This document shows, in pieces, positions 17,743-27,181 of a stretch of 64,000 bases of DNA; positions within the stretch are counted from its first letter, which is position 1; each line of letters begins with the position of its first letter. The position numbers and the translations under genes were made by a program. The notes beneath the pieces are model-generated. The model was given only the letters and a program-made list of their open reading frames with translations. It did not search any database and had not been told where the DNA came from. Source of the DNA: HGM04593 sp045634085 (lineage in GTDB: Bacteria; Bacteroidota; Bacteroidia; Bacteroidales; Bacteroidaceae); contig JAZQZM010000052.1 of the NCBI GenBank assembly GCA_045634085.1, forward strand, positions 1 through 64,000, given 5' to 3'.

Positions 17743-19092
17743 ATGAAACAGAATTACAGTTTTCTTAGCATGATAAAGCGATATGTCAGCACCAGTGCTG
17801 TGCTTATCACCTTTACCATATTGGCACTGATTGTAGCCAACTCGCCACTCAAGGATGAATATTTCGCATTCTGGCAACAGAAGGTAACGCTGTCTATCGG
17901 AGGATTCAACTTCTTCAGCCACAACGGACATGCAATGACACTGCTGAATGTCATCAATGACTTCCTCATGGCAATGTTCTTCCTGTCGGTAGGACTTGAA
18001 ATCAAACGCGAGATTCTTGTTGGAGAACTCTCCACATGGCAAAAAGCGCTTCTGCCGATAATAGGAGCATGCGGCGGTATGATTATCCCCGTACTCTTCT
18101 TCTGGCTCACAAGCGACAATAACCCTGACATGATACGCGGTGTCGCAATCCCAATGGCAACAGACATCGCATTCTCGCTGGGTGTGCTTTCAATATTCAA
18201 GACACGCGTACCCATTGGCCTGAAGATGTTCCTTGCAGCCCTTGCCGTTGCCGACGACCTTGGCGGCATATTGGTTATTGCAATGTTCTATTCACAGAGT
18301 CTTGAATGGACATATGTGCTCATTGCAGCCCTTTGCGTAGTACTGCTGGCTATCGGAAACAATTTCAGGATAATGAAAAAGGGATACTACCTGGCCGTGG
18401 GTATTGTATTGTGGTATGCCATGCTTAATTCGGGAATCCATGCTACCATAGCCGGTGTAATCGTTGCATTCTTCATTCCGGCGTCACAGCGCAAGGGCTC
18501 GGCATACTACATTGAACGCATACGAGAGAACATCAACACATTCCCCGTAACACAGGTTACCGGCAAGCACCATACAATGATTCTTACGCACAACGACATA
18601 CACAAGTTCAAGAGTATTGAATCGGCTGCCGACCAGCTGATAAGCCCGCTGCAGGAACTGGAGGACAACCTGTACAAGATTATCGGCTACATTGTAATAC
18701 CGTTGTTCGCATTCTCGAACGTGGGAATAGACTTCTCGGCAATGAGCATCGGTGATGTAGTAGGCGGCGTGAGCCTATCGGTAATGACAGGCCTGGTGCT
18801 CGGCAAGTTCATCGGGGTATTCACATTCTCGTGGGCTGCCATTAAGTGCAGGATTGTGGAACTGCCCGAGGGCAGCAACTGGAAATCGTTCGCATCGGTA
18901 TGCATGCTCTGCGGCATTGGACTCACAGTGTCGATATTCATCGCCGACCTGTCATACGCATCACTTGAGAACGGCGCCCCACTCCTCAACGAGGCTAAAG
19001 TGGGCATTCTGTGCGGCTCACTCATATCGGCAATAATAGGATGCATACTGCTCGGCACTTACCTGCCTAAAGGTGTTGCCGACGAGAAGTGA
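17743..19092 (+). CDS. nhaA: Na+/H+ antiporter NhaA
   Basis: A 449-residue inner-membrane antiporter that expels Na+ in exchange for protons. The start is set at the ATG of MKQNYSFLSMIKRY; an in-frame TTG at 17719 overlaps the -7 box. It has about 12 hydrophobic helices. Family landmarks are FLMAMFFLSVGLEIKRE, RGVAIPMATDIAFSLGVLS and AALAVADDLGGILVIA, whose Asp pair corresponds to the ion-binding aspartates of E. coli NhaA. A longer hydrophilic stretch around 245-310 (from RKGSAYYIERIRENIN onward) is typical of the larger Bacteroidetes NhaA. Its stop is 2 bases from the stop of the convergent M28 peptidase gene. Confidence 0.95.
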   Translation: MKQNYSFLSMIKRYVSTSAVLITFTILALIVANSPLKDEYFAFWQQKVTLSIGGFNFFSHNGHAMTLLNVINDFLMAMFFLSVGLEIKREILVGELSTWQKALLPIIGACGGMIIPVLFFWLTSDNNPDMIRGVAIPMATDIAFSLGVLSIFKTRVPIGLKMFLAALAVADDLGGILVIAMFYSQSLEWTYVLIAALCVVLLAIGNNFRIMKKGYYLAVGIVLWYAMLNSGIHATIAGVIVAFFIPASQRKGSAYYIERIRENINTFPVTQVTGKHHTMILTHNDIHKFKSIESAADQLISPLQELEDNLYKIIGYIVIPLFAFSNVGIDFSAMSIGDVVGGVSLSVMTGLVLGKFIGVFTFSWAAIKCRIVELPEGSNWKSFASVCMLCGIGLTVSIFIADLSYASLENGAPLLNEAKVGILCGSLISAIIGCILLGTYLPKGVADEK

Positions 19093-19094
19093 CA

Positions 19095-20096
19095 TCAATA
19101 ATCGCGCACATTGGCCAGGCGCCACACACAAAGAGCCGCTGCACGGATAATGTCGGTAAGTTTTGGATAATCAACCTTGTCGGCACTGTCTGTCACACGA
19201 TGAAAATCGGGATGTCCCTCGGTGTGGTACCACACAACAGGTATCTGCTTTCTCGCAAAAGGGGAGTTGTCACTGCCGCCGACAAGATTCTCCGATGGAG
19301 AATACCTTGCATCAAAGCAGAATCCATGCCTGTCTACATCCTCACGCAACCACTCCCCGAAAGCCGGGTTAGAGGCAGTATAAAGATAACTCATGTGCCT
19401 GGGGTTATTCTCCGGACCACGCCCTACCATATCGAAGTTCATGTAAGCAGAAATCTCCGATAAAAAGGCACAATTCTTGACAAAATAGCGCGAACCGAGC
19501 AGCCCTTTCTCTTCGCCATCCCATAGAGCAAAAATTATTGTACGGCGCGGCTGTTTGCCCGACACTTTTACAGCCCTCGCTATCTGCAACACAGCAGCCA
19601 CTCCTGAAGCATTGTCATCGGCACCGTTATAGCAACTATCACCCTCAAGTGTCGTGTCAATGCCTATGTGGTCATAATGCGCACCTACAACTACCATACC
19701 TTCCCCTGTTCCCGGTATCACAGCCAGAACGTTCCTGAGTGTGCGATTCTCGCAGCCTTTCTCAAGTAACGCCGACAAATCCAAATCGGCTTCAGTAAGC
19801 CAATTGTTCTCATTCTTGACTGCAAGAAACGGCTGGAAATAGTTTTCGCCCAATGGCTCTATCCCCCATTCCCTGAACATTGAAACAATATATTCTGCAG
19901 CAAGAGTACCGCCACGGGTTCCGGCCTCGCGTCCTTCGAGCAGGTCACTTGCAAGGAAGCCCACAATGTTGCGCGCCCTCTCCTCTGTAATGCCAGAATA
20001 CCCTCTGGCTGGAAATTTCTGTGCAAGGAGAGATGTTGTACACAAAAACGGAATGACAGCCATAGCAAGCATCCCCAATACCCTATTCTTTCTCAT
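19095..20096 (-). CDS. Secreted M28 family zinc aminopeptidase
   Basis: A 333-residue M28 peptidase predicted to trim N-terminal residues from peptides in the periplasm. The chosen start is MRKNRVLGMLAMAVIP, which gives a normal signal peptide ending TTSLLAQ; a longer ORF reaches 20138 but would overlap the likely promoter (TTG at 20141-20143, 19-bp spacer, TATGTTTA at 20114-20121, minus strand). Zinc ligands are visible in order: His in VGAHYDHIG, bridging Asp in NGADDNASGVAA, the Glu pair in DGEEKGLLGS, Asp in NFDMVGRG and His in HTEGHPDFHRVTD. It is divergent from mraZ and convergent with nhaA. Confidence 0.92.
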   Translation of the reverse strand: MRKNRVLGMLAMAVIPFLCTTSLLAQKFPARGYSGITEERARNIVGFLASDLLEGREAGTRGGTLAAEYIVSMFREWGIEPLGENYFQPFLAVKNENNWLTEADLDLSALLEKGCENRTLRNVLAVIPGTGEGMVVVGAHYDHIGIDTTLEGDSCYNGADDNASGVAAVLQIARAVKVSGKQPRRTIIFALWDGEEKGLLGSRYFVKNCAFLSEISAYMNFDMVGRGPENNPRHMSYLYTASNPAFGEWLREDVDRHGFCFDARYSPSENLVGGSDNSPFARKQIPVVWYHTEGHPDFHRVTDSADKVDYPKLTDIIRAAALCVWRLANVRDY

Positions 20097-20286
20097 ACCA
20101 TCTGATTTTTTTGTAAACATAACAATTTTTCGGCACAAGACAATATCATATCACCTTCCATTACATAAAGCCACATTGCCCCACACTGCAAACCACAGCA
20201 ACAAGATATTTATTCTCAGCAAAATAGACACCAAATGCAATATCAACAGGGTGTTGAAAACTTTATTGAAAATAATTGGAAGTATA

Positions 20287-20319
20287 TTGTGGGGAATTGT
20301 GGGGAATTGTGTAATTTTG
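20287..20319 (+). promoter_or_regulatory. dcw operon promoter with MraZ-type operator repeats
   Basis: TTG (20287-20289) and TAATTTTG (20312-20319) form a Bacteroidetes promoter with a 22-bp spacer. Lying between them are TGGGG (20290-20294) and TGGGG (20300-20304), separated by exactly 5 bases (AATTG), then another AATTG and a degenerate third unit TGTAA (20310-20314). MraZ of E. coli is known to bind TGGGN repeats with 5-nt spacers at its own promoter, so this is read as an autorepression operator. Confidence 0.75.
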
Positions 20320-20348
20320 GAACAGATTATATAAAATAGAGATAGAAT

Positions 20349-20813
20349 ATGCGTTTCATCGGCAACATAGAGGCAAAAACAGACAGCAAGGGAAGGGTTT
20401 TCCTGCCTGCATGTTTCCGCCGTATCCTTCAGCAGAGTGGCTGCGAAAAGGTAATGCTGCGCAAGGACGTATATCAGGACTGTCTTGTCATCTACCCCGA
20501 AGAGAGCTGGAACCAGCAGCTCAACCAGCTTAGAAGCCGACTTGACAAGTGGAATGCAAGACACCAGATGATATTCCGACAGTTTGTTGCCGACGTTGAG
20601 GAGCTCTCCATAGACAGCAACGGCCGCATACTGTTACCCAGGAGATATCTGGGCATGGCAGCCATAAAACAGGAAGTGTGCTTCATTGGCATGGATGACA
20701 CCATAGAGATATGGGCCAAAGAAAAACGTGAACAGCCATTCATGGCACCAAAAGAGTTCGGATTCGAACTTGAAAAGATAATGACCACCGAAAAACCATC
20801 CGGAAATGAGTAA
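20349..20813 (+). CDS. mraZ: Transcriptional regulator MraZ
   Basis: A 154-residue DNA-binding protein, first gene of the division/cell-wall operon. It carries two tandem SpoVT-AbrB-like MraZ domains, each with the signature: DSKGRVFLPACFRR near residue 13 and DSNGRILLPRRYLG near 87. MraZ forms ring oligomers that repress their own operon by binding TGGGN direct repeats; matching repeats lie just upstream inside the promoter. Its stop overlaps the first possible start of rsmH. Confidence 0.96.
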   Translation: MRFIGNIEAKTDSKGRVFLPACFRRILQQSGCEKVMLRKDVYQDCLVIYPEESWNQQLNQLRSRLDKWNARHQMIFRQFVADVEELSIDSNGRILLPRRYLGMAAIKQEVCFIGMDDTIEIWAKEKREQPFMAPKEFGFELEKIMTTEKPSGNE

Positions 20814-21720
20814 CATGGAGGTATACCACACACCGGTGTTGCTGAAAGAGAGTGTAGACGGAATGGAAATAGCTCCCGGCAACACATGTATTGACGTCAC
20901 TTTTGGTGGCGGCGGACACTCGCGCGAGATACTGAGCCGCATGGACAGCAACGGACGCCTGTACAGTTTTGATCAGGATGCCGATGCCGAGCAGAATGCG
21001 CCCGACGACAAGCGCTTCACCTTCGTGCGCGGAAACTTCAGATTCATCTACAACTTCATGCGCTATCACGATGTAAGCGGAGTTGACGCAATACTTGCCG
21101 ACCTTGGTGTTTCGGGACACCACTTTGATGATGAGACACGTGGATTCTCGTTCCGTTTCGATGCCGACCTTGACATGCGCATGAACAAACGCGGAGGAGA
21201 GACTGCGGCCGACCTGCTCAACAAAGCCACTGAAGAGGAACTGGCAAGAATCTTCAAGCTGTACGGCGAGTTGAACTGCGCACGCAAACTTGCTGCAAGA
21301 ATAGTCAAGACAAGAACCGAAAAACCGATAAGGCGCGTGAACGACCTCATTGAAATCGCCAAGCCTTTCTGCCCTCCGCAGCGCGAGAAAAAGGAGATGG
21401 CAAAGGTATTCCAGGCTCTGCGCATTGAGATTAACAAAGAGGTTGAAGCCCTTCAGGAGATGCTTGTCAGCGCCAAGGACCTTCTTAAGCCAGGCGGCAG
21501 ACTCGTTGTAATAACCTACCATTCGATTGAAGACCGCATAGTAAAGAACTTCATGAAGAGTGGTAACTTCGAAGGTGTTGTAGAGAAGGATTTCTTCGGC
21601 AGGGTAAATTCTCCTTTTGAAACAAAGAAGGTCATTGTACCCAGTCAGGACGAGTTGGAATCAAACCCCCGTTCACGCAGCGCCAAGTTGCGCATAGCAA
21701 TTAAAAGAGAGGAGGTATAA
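20806..21720 (+). CDS. rsmH: 16S rRNA (cytosine-1402 N4)-methyltransferase RsmH
   Basis: A 304-residue SAM-dependent methyltransferase (formerly MraW) acting on C1402 in the ribosomal decoding centre. Visible motifs are YHTPVLLKESVDGM at the N-terminus, the SAM site DVTFGGGGHSREIL, DAILADLGVSGHHFDD with DxGxS, and VVITYHSIEDRIVKNF near the end. The ATG at 20806 overlaps mraZ by 8 bases; a second in-frame ATG at 20815 would remove three residues and is equally possible. FtsL follows one base after the stop. Confidence 0.96.
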   Translation: MSNMEVYHTPVLLKESVDGMEIAPGNTCIDVTFGGGGHSREILSRMDSNGRLYSFDQDADAEQNAPDDKRFTFVRGNFRFIYNFMRYHDVSGVDAILADLGVSGHHFDDETRGFSFRFDADLDMRMNKRGGETAADLLNKATEEELARIFKLYGELNCARKLAARIVKTRTEKPIRRVNDLIEIAKPFCPPQREKKEMAKVFQALRIEINKEVEALQEMLVSAKDLLKPGGRLVVITYHSIEDRIVKNFMKSGNFEGVVEKDFFGRVNSPFETKKVIVPSQDELESNPRSRSAKLRIAIKREEV

Positions 21721-21721
21721 T

Positions 21722-22108
21722 ATGGACGACGGAGAAGTAAAAGAGATATCCGTAACAACGGAAACAAAAAATAAGAAGAAAAAAAAGAAGAAAAAAAGGG
21801 GCGGCATCATCAACACCATAATGGGTGGCAAACTGTTTACCAACGATTTGGTACGCCGCAACATCTCACTGATTGCACTCATCGTCTTCTACTCATTCAT
21901 ATATGTAAGCAACCGCTACGAATATGAACGCGAGATGAAGCAGATTGAATATCTGACAAAAAAGAGAGACACACTCAAGAACAACCTGCTTACACTGAAG
22001 AGTGAGTTTGCATCAAGAAGCAGGCAGACTGAACTTGAGAAGATTCTCAAAAGCCGAGACAGCAGACTCGAAACAACAAAGAAACCAATGTACTCAATCA
22101 AGAAATAG
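21722..22108 (+). CDS. ftsL: FtsL-like cell division protein
   Basis: A 128-residue bitopic membrane protein assigned by position and architecture: a cytoplasmic N-terminus with a striking Lys tract (residues about 18-27), one membrane helix at about 46-62 (ISLIALIVFYSFIYVSNRY), then a periplasmic coiled coil (about 65-115) rich in Leu, Lys and Glu. FtsL acts with FtsB and FtsQ to activate the FtsW-FtsI septal peptidoglycan synthase. The Lys tract is encoded by A-rich DNA with runs of 8 and 7 A, a potential slippage site. Sequence conservation of FtsL is weak, so the name rests on the rsmH-ftsL-ftsI order. Confidence 0.85.
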   Translation: MDDGEVKEISVTTETKNKKKKKKKKRGGIINTIMGGKLFTNDLVRRNISLIALIVFYSFIYVSNRYEYEREMKQIEYLTKKRDTLKNNLLTLKSEFASRSRQTELEKILKSRDSRLETTKKPMYSIKK

Positions 22109-22113
22109 CCGAC

Positions 22114-24426
22114 ATGTTCAAATTCCGTTCAGACTCATTATTCCGCTTCTACATCCTGGTGGTGTTTGCTTTCGTAACCATGGCATTGGTTATCGTGGGC
22201 AATACTGTGTCCACCATGTTCAAGGACAGGGAAGTCTGGACCAAAATCAAGGCAAGATACATACAGGACAACATTGTACTGCAACCCGAGAGGGGAAGAT
22301 TCCTTGACGACAAAGGCAACGTGATTGTAAGTAGCCTTCCATATTACAGATTAAGAATTGACTTTGTGTACACCAACAGTGACAATCCTGAAAAGGCCAA
22401 AGAGGTGAACGCAAAGAGAGACAGTCTCTGGAGGGCCGACATGAACAAGGTGTGCGAGGGGCTCAACCAGATTTTCCCCGGAGAGAGCACCGAGAGTTTC
22501 AAAAACCGACTGACAAAAGCTTTCGACAAAAAAGAACGCTATTTCAGACTCTACAACGGAAAGATTTCGTATACCCAGTACAACCGTCTCATGAGATTGC
22601 CCATCTTCAGCCTGGGAAAGAAATACAGCGGACTCTTCTTTGAGAAGGATGCCGACTTTGTAGAGAAATCTCAAAAGAAAACAGTTGTCAACCGTGTAAA
22701 GACCGACCGTAAGAGCATCTTCGGCGATGTAGGCCAAAGCACATTCGGCATCTACAGGGAGACCGTCAAGGACGGAAAGCAGACAATGGAGATGAGTGGC
22801 CTTGAAAAGAAGTATGACAAATACCTGAAGGGTGTTCCGGGATTGGGACGAAAGGAAAGCAACAAGAAGGGCGAAAGCATAACAAAGGTAAAAAAAGCCC
22901 CTGTGGCAGGAATGGACGTGCAGACGACCATTGACATTGAGATGCTCGACATTTGCGAAAATGCCCTTAAGAAACTTCTGGCAGAGCAACAGCTTCCAGC
23001 CGGTTGGGCAATGCTCATGGAGACCAAGACCGGCGACATCAAAGCCATTGTCAATCTGGTAAAGAATGTCAAGAAGAACGGTGCTATAGAGTATTTTGAA
23101 ACTGCCGCTGTGCACCCGAACAACCCGACACCGAACCACGCATTCTGCCGTATGATGGAGCCCGGTTCAATATTCAAGACCGTTGCCATCACAGCAATGC
23201 TTGCCGACGGCAAGGTCACAGTGAACGACTCTGTCATAGCATATCCTTCCAAAGTGCACAACTTCAACAAGAAACTGGTGAGGGACGAGATGTACCGCGA
23301 CAACAAAACAGGCAAATACAGTATGGCCGAGGTGCTGAAATACTCATCGAACATAGGAATGGTGCAATACATAAAGAAAGCCTACGAAAAGACCCCTCGC
23401 GAATACACGAACACTCTGCAGAGATTCGGGCTCACGCAGAACTACGGTCTCATTGAAGGAGAAGCCACTCCATACATAAACACGCCTGATGACAAGCTAT
23501 GGAACGGACAGGCCCTCAATTCAATGTCCTACGGCTATGCCGTACAGATGACCGGAATAAACATGCTTGTGTTCTACAACACCATAGCAAACGGAGGAAA
23601 GCAGATGCAACCGCGCCTTGTAAAGGCCATACTCAAGGATGGAGAGGTTGTCGAGGAGTTCCCGACAAAGGTTATAAACCCCAGTGTCTTCTCAAAGAAG
23701 ACCGCCGACGACGTAACATCACTGTTGATAAATGTAGTCGAAGGCAAGGGACTCGACGGCCTCTACGACGGAACCGGCAAACGCGCACGTTCCGAGATAA
23801 TGAAAGTTGCCGGCAAGACAGGAACAGCTGACCTCATAAATCCAAGAAACGGACAGTATGACGGTTTCGGCAAGATGATGAGCTTCTGCGGTTTCTTCCC
23901 GGCCGACAACCCGCAGTACACTCTGCTCGTGCAGACAATATACGAGAAGGAACAGGACACCCGCCCCGAAGGCCAAAGAATAAAATTGGGTGGAGCAAGT
24001 ACCGGTGCTGTTGTCTTCAAGGAGATAGCCGAGAAGATTATGGCAAAAAGACTGAAGACCGATATCTCCGAAGCCAAAGAAGATGAGAACCCCGCTTTAC
24101 CAACCATAAAGCACGGCAACATGAACGACACCGATTTTATACTCTCAATATTAGGTATCGGTTCCGGAAACATGCTTACCAAAGGTGCAAAATGGAGCAA
24201 GGTGAGCAACAACAAGCAAAATGGATACAACTGCACCCCAATCAAGACTACGGAGAACAGAATCCCCGACGTAGTTGGAATGGGAGCAAAGGATGCCGTT
24301 TATCTGCTACAGGAACAGAATGTGGGTGTAAAACTCAACGGATATGGAAAAGTAAGGGCGCAAAGCCTCCTCCCCGGCAGGAATGTCTATCCTGGCGATA
24401 CCGTTGTGCTTACACTACGACCCTAA
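22114..24426 (+). CDS. ftsI: Septal penicillin-binding protein FtsI (PBP3) with PASTA domain
   Basis: A 770-residue class B penicillin-binding protein, the D,D-transpeptidase for septal peptidoglycan. It has one N-terminal membrane helix (about 10-32), a pedestal domain, then the transpeptidase domain with all three motifs: SxxK at Ser352 (PGSIFKT), SxN at 411-413 (YSSNIG) and KTG at Lys568 (AGKTGTADL). Residues about 705-770 form a PASTA domain (IPDVVGMGAKDAVYLLQEQN), found in Bacteroidetes and Gram-positive FtsI/SpoVD but absent from E. coli FtsI. It starts 5 bases after ftsL. Alternative: elongation PBP2, excluded by dcw context. Confidence 0.96.
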   Translation: MFKFRSDSLFRFYILVVFAFVTMALVIVGNTVSTMFKDREVWTKIKARYIQDNIVLQPERGRFLDDKGNVIVSSLPYYRLRIDFVYTNSDNPEKAKEVNAKRDSLWRADMNKVCEGLNQIFPGESTESFKNRLTKAFDKKERYFRLYNGKISYTQYNRLMRLPIFSLGKKYSGLFFEKDADFVEKSQKKTVVNRVKTDRKSIFGDVGQSTFGIYRETVKDGKQTMEMSGLEKKYDKYLKGVPGLGRKESNKKGESITKVKKAPVAGMDVQTTIDIEMLDICENALKKLLAEQQLPAGWAMLMETKTGDIKAIVNLVKNVKKNGAIEYFETAAVHPNNPTPNHAFCRMMEPGSIFKTVAITAMLADGKVTVNDSVIAYPSKVHNFNKKLVRDEMYRDNKTGKYSMAEVLKYSSNIGMVQYIKKAYEKTPREYTNTLQRFGLTQNYGLIEGEATPYINTPDDKLWNGQALNSMSYGYAVQMTGINMLVFYNTIANGGKQMQPRLVKAILKDGEVVEEFPTKVINPSVFSKKTADDVTSLLINVVEGKGLDGLYDGTGKRARSEIMKVAGKTGTADLINPRNGQYDGFGKMMSFCGFFPADNPQYTLLVQTIYEKEQDTRPEGQRIKLGGASTGAVVFKEIAEKIMAKRLKTDISEAKEDENPALPTIKHGNMNDTDFILSILGIGSGNMLTKGAKWSKVSNNKQNGYNCTPIKTTENRIPDVVGMGAKDAVYLLQEQNVGVKLNGYGKVRAQSLLPGRNVYPGDTVVLTLRP

Positions 24427-24456
24427 TATAAGAAAAGAACAAAAGAAGAGAAAAAT

Positions 24457-25911
24457 ATGAGACTCAGTGACCTTTTAAGAGACATACAATACAGCAGACT
24501 GGTACTTCCCAAAGAGGAAGTTGAGGTTCTTGGCGTAAACATAGACTCCCGCATAGTACAGCATGGAGACATGTTCATTGCCGTAAAGGGCACCCAGACC
24601 GATGGACACAGATACATTGCATCGACCGAAGAGAAAGGCGCAGTAGCAATCGTCTGCGAGACCATACCTGAAAAGCAGAACCCCGAAGTGGCATACATTG
24701 TGGTACCTGACGCACAGGCTGTAACAGGAAAGCTTGCAACGACATTCTACCGTAATCCCTCGACAAGCCTGAAACTTGTGGGCGTTACCGGCACAAACGG
24801 CAAGACAACCATAGCAACGTTGCTGTATGAGCTGTTCCGTGCAATGGGCCACAAATGTGGCCTGCTCTCGACAGTGTGCAACTACATTGACGGCAAGGCA
24901 TATCCGTCAACACACACCACACCCGACGCGATATCGTTGAACAGACTGCTTGCGGAGATGGTTGACGCCGGATGTGAGTATGCATTCATGGAGGTAAGTT
25001 CACATGCACTTGCACAGGAACGTGTCGGAGGACTTGAGTTCGCCGGAGCCATATTCACGAACCTTACACGTGACCACATGGACTTCCACGAGACTATGGA
25101 TAACTACCTTAAGGCAAAGAAAAGCCTTTTCGACAATCTTCCACGCAATGCCTTTGCCATAACCAACCTTGACGACAAGAATGGGCCGGTGATGGTACAG
25201 AACTGCCGCGGCGATGTAAAGAGTTACTCAACCCGCACAATATGCGACTACAAGGCGCGCATTGTCGAGACACATCTTGACGGCATGATACTGGAGTTCA
25301 ACAACCGTGAATTCTCGACCATGCTGACCGGCCGCTTCAACATAAGCAATCTTCTTGCAATCTATGGCGCGGCAGTAGAGCTTGGCAAGGAGGGCGAAGA
25401 GGTACTGAGAATGATGAGTACACTGAAACCCGTTTCAGGCCGTTTCGAGACCTTGCGTTCACCCGAAGGCGTATCGGCAATCGTCGACTACGCGCACACA
25501 CCGGACGCACTGAAGAATGTACTGAGCACAATCAACGAAGTACTGCATGGACGAGGCAATGTCATTACTGTTGTGGGAGCAGGAGGAAACCGTGACAAAG
25601 GTAAGCGCCCGATAATGGCAGCCGAAGCCGCAAAGGGAAGCAGCCGTGTGATACTGACATCGGACAATCCGCGCAACGAAGAGCCACAGGAAATCATCAA
25701 CGACATGCTTGCAGGCCTTAGCGATATACAGAAGAAGAACGTGATATCGATTGTCGACCGCAAGGAGGCCATCAGAACGGCATGCGCCCTGGCACAGAAA
25801 GGAGATGTAATCCTTGTCGCAGGTAAGGGACACGAGGATTATCAGGAAATAAAGGGCGTAAAGCACCATTTTGATGACAAAGAGGTTATTAGAGAAATTT
25901 TCAACTCATAG
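24457..25911 (+). CDS. murE: UDP-MurNAc-tripeptide ligase MurE (meso-DAP adding)
   Basis: A 484-residue cytoplasmic Mur ligase that adds the third stem-peptide residue. The ATP loop is VGVTGTNGKTTIATLLYE, followed by the UDP-substrate segment STHTTPDAISLNRLL. The substrate loop reads DNPR (403-406), the motif that distinguishes meso-diaminopimelate-adding from lysine-adding MurE. GAGGNRDKGKRPIMA also fits. The cell wall is therefore predicted to be DAP type, as in Bacteroidales. Confidence 0.97.
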   Translation: MRLSDLLRDIQYSRLVLPKEEVEVLGVNIDSRIVQHGDMFIAVKGTQTDGHRYIASTEEKGAVAIVCETIPEKQNPEVAYIVVPDAQAVTGKLATTFYRNPSTSLKLVGVTGTNGKTTIATLLYELFRAMGHKCGLLSTVCNYIDGKAYPSTHTTPDAISLNRLLAEMVDAGCEYAFMEVSSHALAQERVGGLEFAGAIFTNLTRDHMDFHETMDNYLKAKKSLFDNLPRNAFAITNLDDKNGPVMVQNCRGDVKSYSTRTICDYKARIVETHLDGMILEFNNREFSTMLTGRFNISNLLAIYGAAVELGKEGEEVLRMMSTLKPVSGRFETLRSPEGVSAIVDYAHTPDALKNVLSTINEVLHGRGNVITVVGAGGNRDKGKRPIMAAEAAKGSSRVILTSDNPRNEEPQEIINDMLAGLSDIQKKNVISIVDRKEAIRTACALAQKGDVILVAGKGHEDYQEIKGVKHHFDDKEVIREIFNS

Positions 25912-25924
25912 AACTTTATAAAAG

Positions 25925-27181
25925 ATGTTGTATTATTTGCTTGACCTGCTAAAGGATTTGAACATACCCGGTCTGAGACTGCTCAATTACGTCTCATTCA
26001 GGGCTTTGCTTGCTGCTGTAATCGCACTTGTTGTATCGGCCTGGTTCGGCAGCAGACTCATAAAGTTCTTCAAGAAGAAACAGATTACTGAGACACTGCG
26101 CGATTTTGACAAGAACAACCTCAAGGCCGGAGTCCCCACCATGGGCGGCATCATCATCATTATCGCAATCCTTGTCCCATGTCTCTTGGTAGGAAAGTTG
26201 GAAAACGTATACATGATTCTGCTCTTAATCACAACCGTATGGTTGGGAGCCCTGGGTTTTGTCGACGATTATATAAAAACCTTCAAGAAGAATAAGGACG
26301 GAATCCCCGGAAAGGTAAAGGTGGCTGCACAGATTGCAATTGGACTGGTTATCGGACTGACTCTCTGTTTCAGCCCGCAAACGGTAATGCGCGAGAACAT
26401 CACTGTAAACAACGGCAATATCGAGGAGGTACAGCACCGCAAGGAAGCTACCAAGGAGAACAAGACCACAATTCCGTTTGTAAAGGACCACAACATCAAC
26501 TACAGCGAAATAATGTCCTTCTGTGGAGATTACAAAGAAGAGGCGGGCTGGGCGCTGTTCGTGATTGTATCCATATTTATCATCACCGCAGTTTCCAATG
26601 GTGCAAACCTCAATGACGGCATGGACGGAATGTTGGCAGGAAATGCAGCCATAATCGGTGTCACACTCGCAGTACTGGCCTACGTGTCGAGTCACGTCAC
26701 CTGGGCCGAATATCTGAACATCATGTTCCTCCCTGGAGGCGAGGAGGTGGTAATCTTCACTTTTGCCTTTATTGGAGCACTGATAGGATTCCTATGGTAC
26801 AACTCATTCCCGGCACAGGTATTCATGGGCGATACAGGAAGCCTCGCCATTGGAGGCATAATTGCAGTAATCGCCATACTGTTGCACAAGGAACTGTTGC
26901 TTGCATTGCTTTGCGCAGTGTTCGTAGCTGAGAATCTCTCGGTAATAATGCAGGTTGCATACTTCAAGAAAGGTAAGAAAAAGGGTATAAGACAGAGGAT
27001 ATTCCGCCGCACACCACTCCACCACCACTACAATGTAGAGGACGAGAAACTTGACAAGGAGTGTACATATGTACTTAAAGGCCCTGAACGTCCGATACAT
27101 GAAGCAAAGGTCACAGTACGTTTCTGGATTGTCACAATAATAATGGCAGTCCTGACACTTATGACACTAAAGATAAGATAA
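25925..27181 (+). CDS. mraY: Phospho-MurNAc-pentapeptide transferase MraY
   Basis: A 418-residue polytopic membrane enzyme transferring phospho-MurNAc-pentapeptide from UDP to undecaprenyl phosphate, giving lipid I. About ten membrane helices are visible. Catalytic and Mg-binding motifs are GALGFVDDYIK (the Asp pair), NGANLNDGMDGMLAG, and RRTPLHHHY (the His triple loop). It is about 55 residues longer than E. coli MraY; the excess is a hydrophilic loop at about 155-210 (INYSEIMSFCGDY region) shared by Bacteroidetes enzymes. The stop is directly followed by murD. Confidence 0.97.
   Translation: MLYYLLDLLKDLNIPGLRLLNYVSFRALLAAVIALVVSAWFGSRLIKFFKKKQITETLRDFDKNNLKAGVPTMGGIIIIIAILVPCLLVGKLENVYMILLLITTVWLGALGFVDDYIKTFKKNKDGIPGKVKVAAQIAIGLVIGLTLCFSPQTVMRENITVNNGNIEEVQHRKEATKENKTTIPFVKDHNINYSEIMSFCGDYKEEAGWALFVIVSIFIITAVSNGANLNDGMDGMLAGNAAIIGVTLAVLAYVSSHVTWAEYLNIMFLPGGEEVVIFTFAFIGALIGFLWYNSFPAQVFMGDTGSLAIGGIIAVIAILLHKELLLALLCAVFVAENLSVIMQVAYFKKGKKKGIRQRIFRRTPLHHHYNVEDEKLDKECTYVLKGPERPIHEAKVTVRFWIVTIIMAVLTLMTLKIR

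Noticed and set aside
20097..20138. Longer N-terminus of the M28 peptidase
   Set aside because: It would put a hydrophilic stretch before the signal peptide and overlap the probable promoter.
20290..20314. GGGGAATTGT repeats as a possible CRISPR-like or tandem-repeat array
   Set aside because: Only two exact units, 10 bp apart, placed inside a promoter; an operator explains them better.
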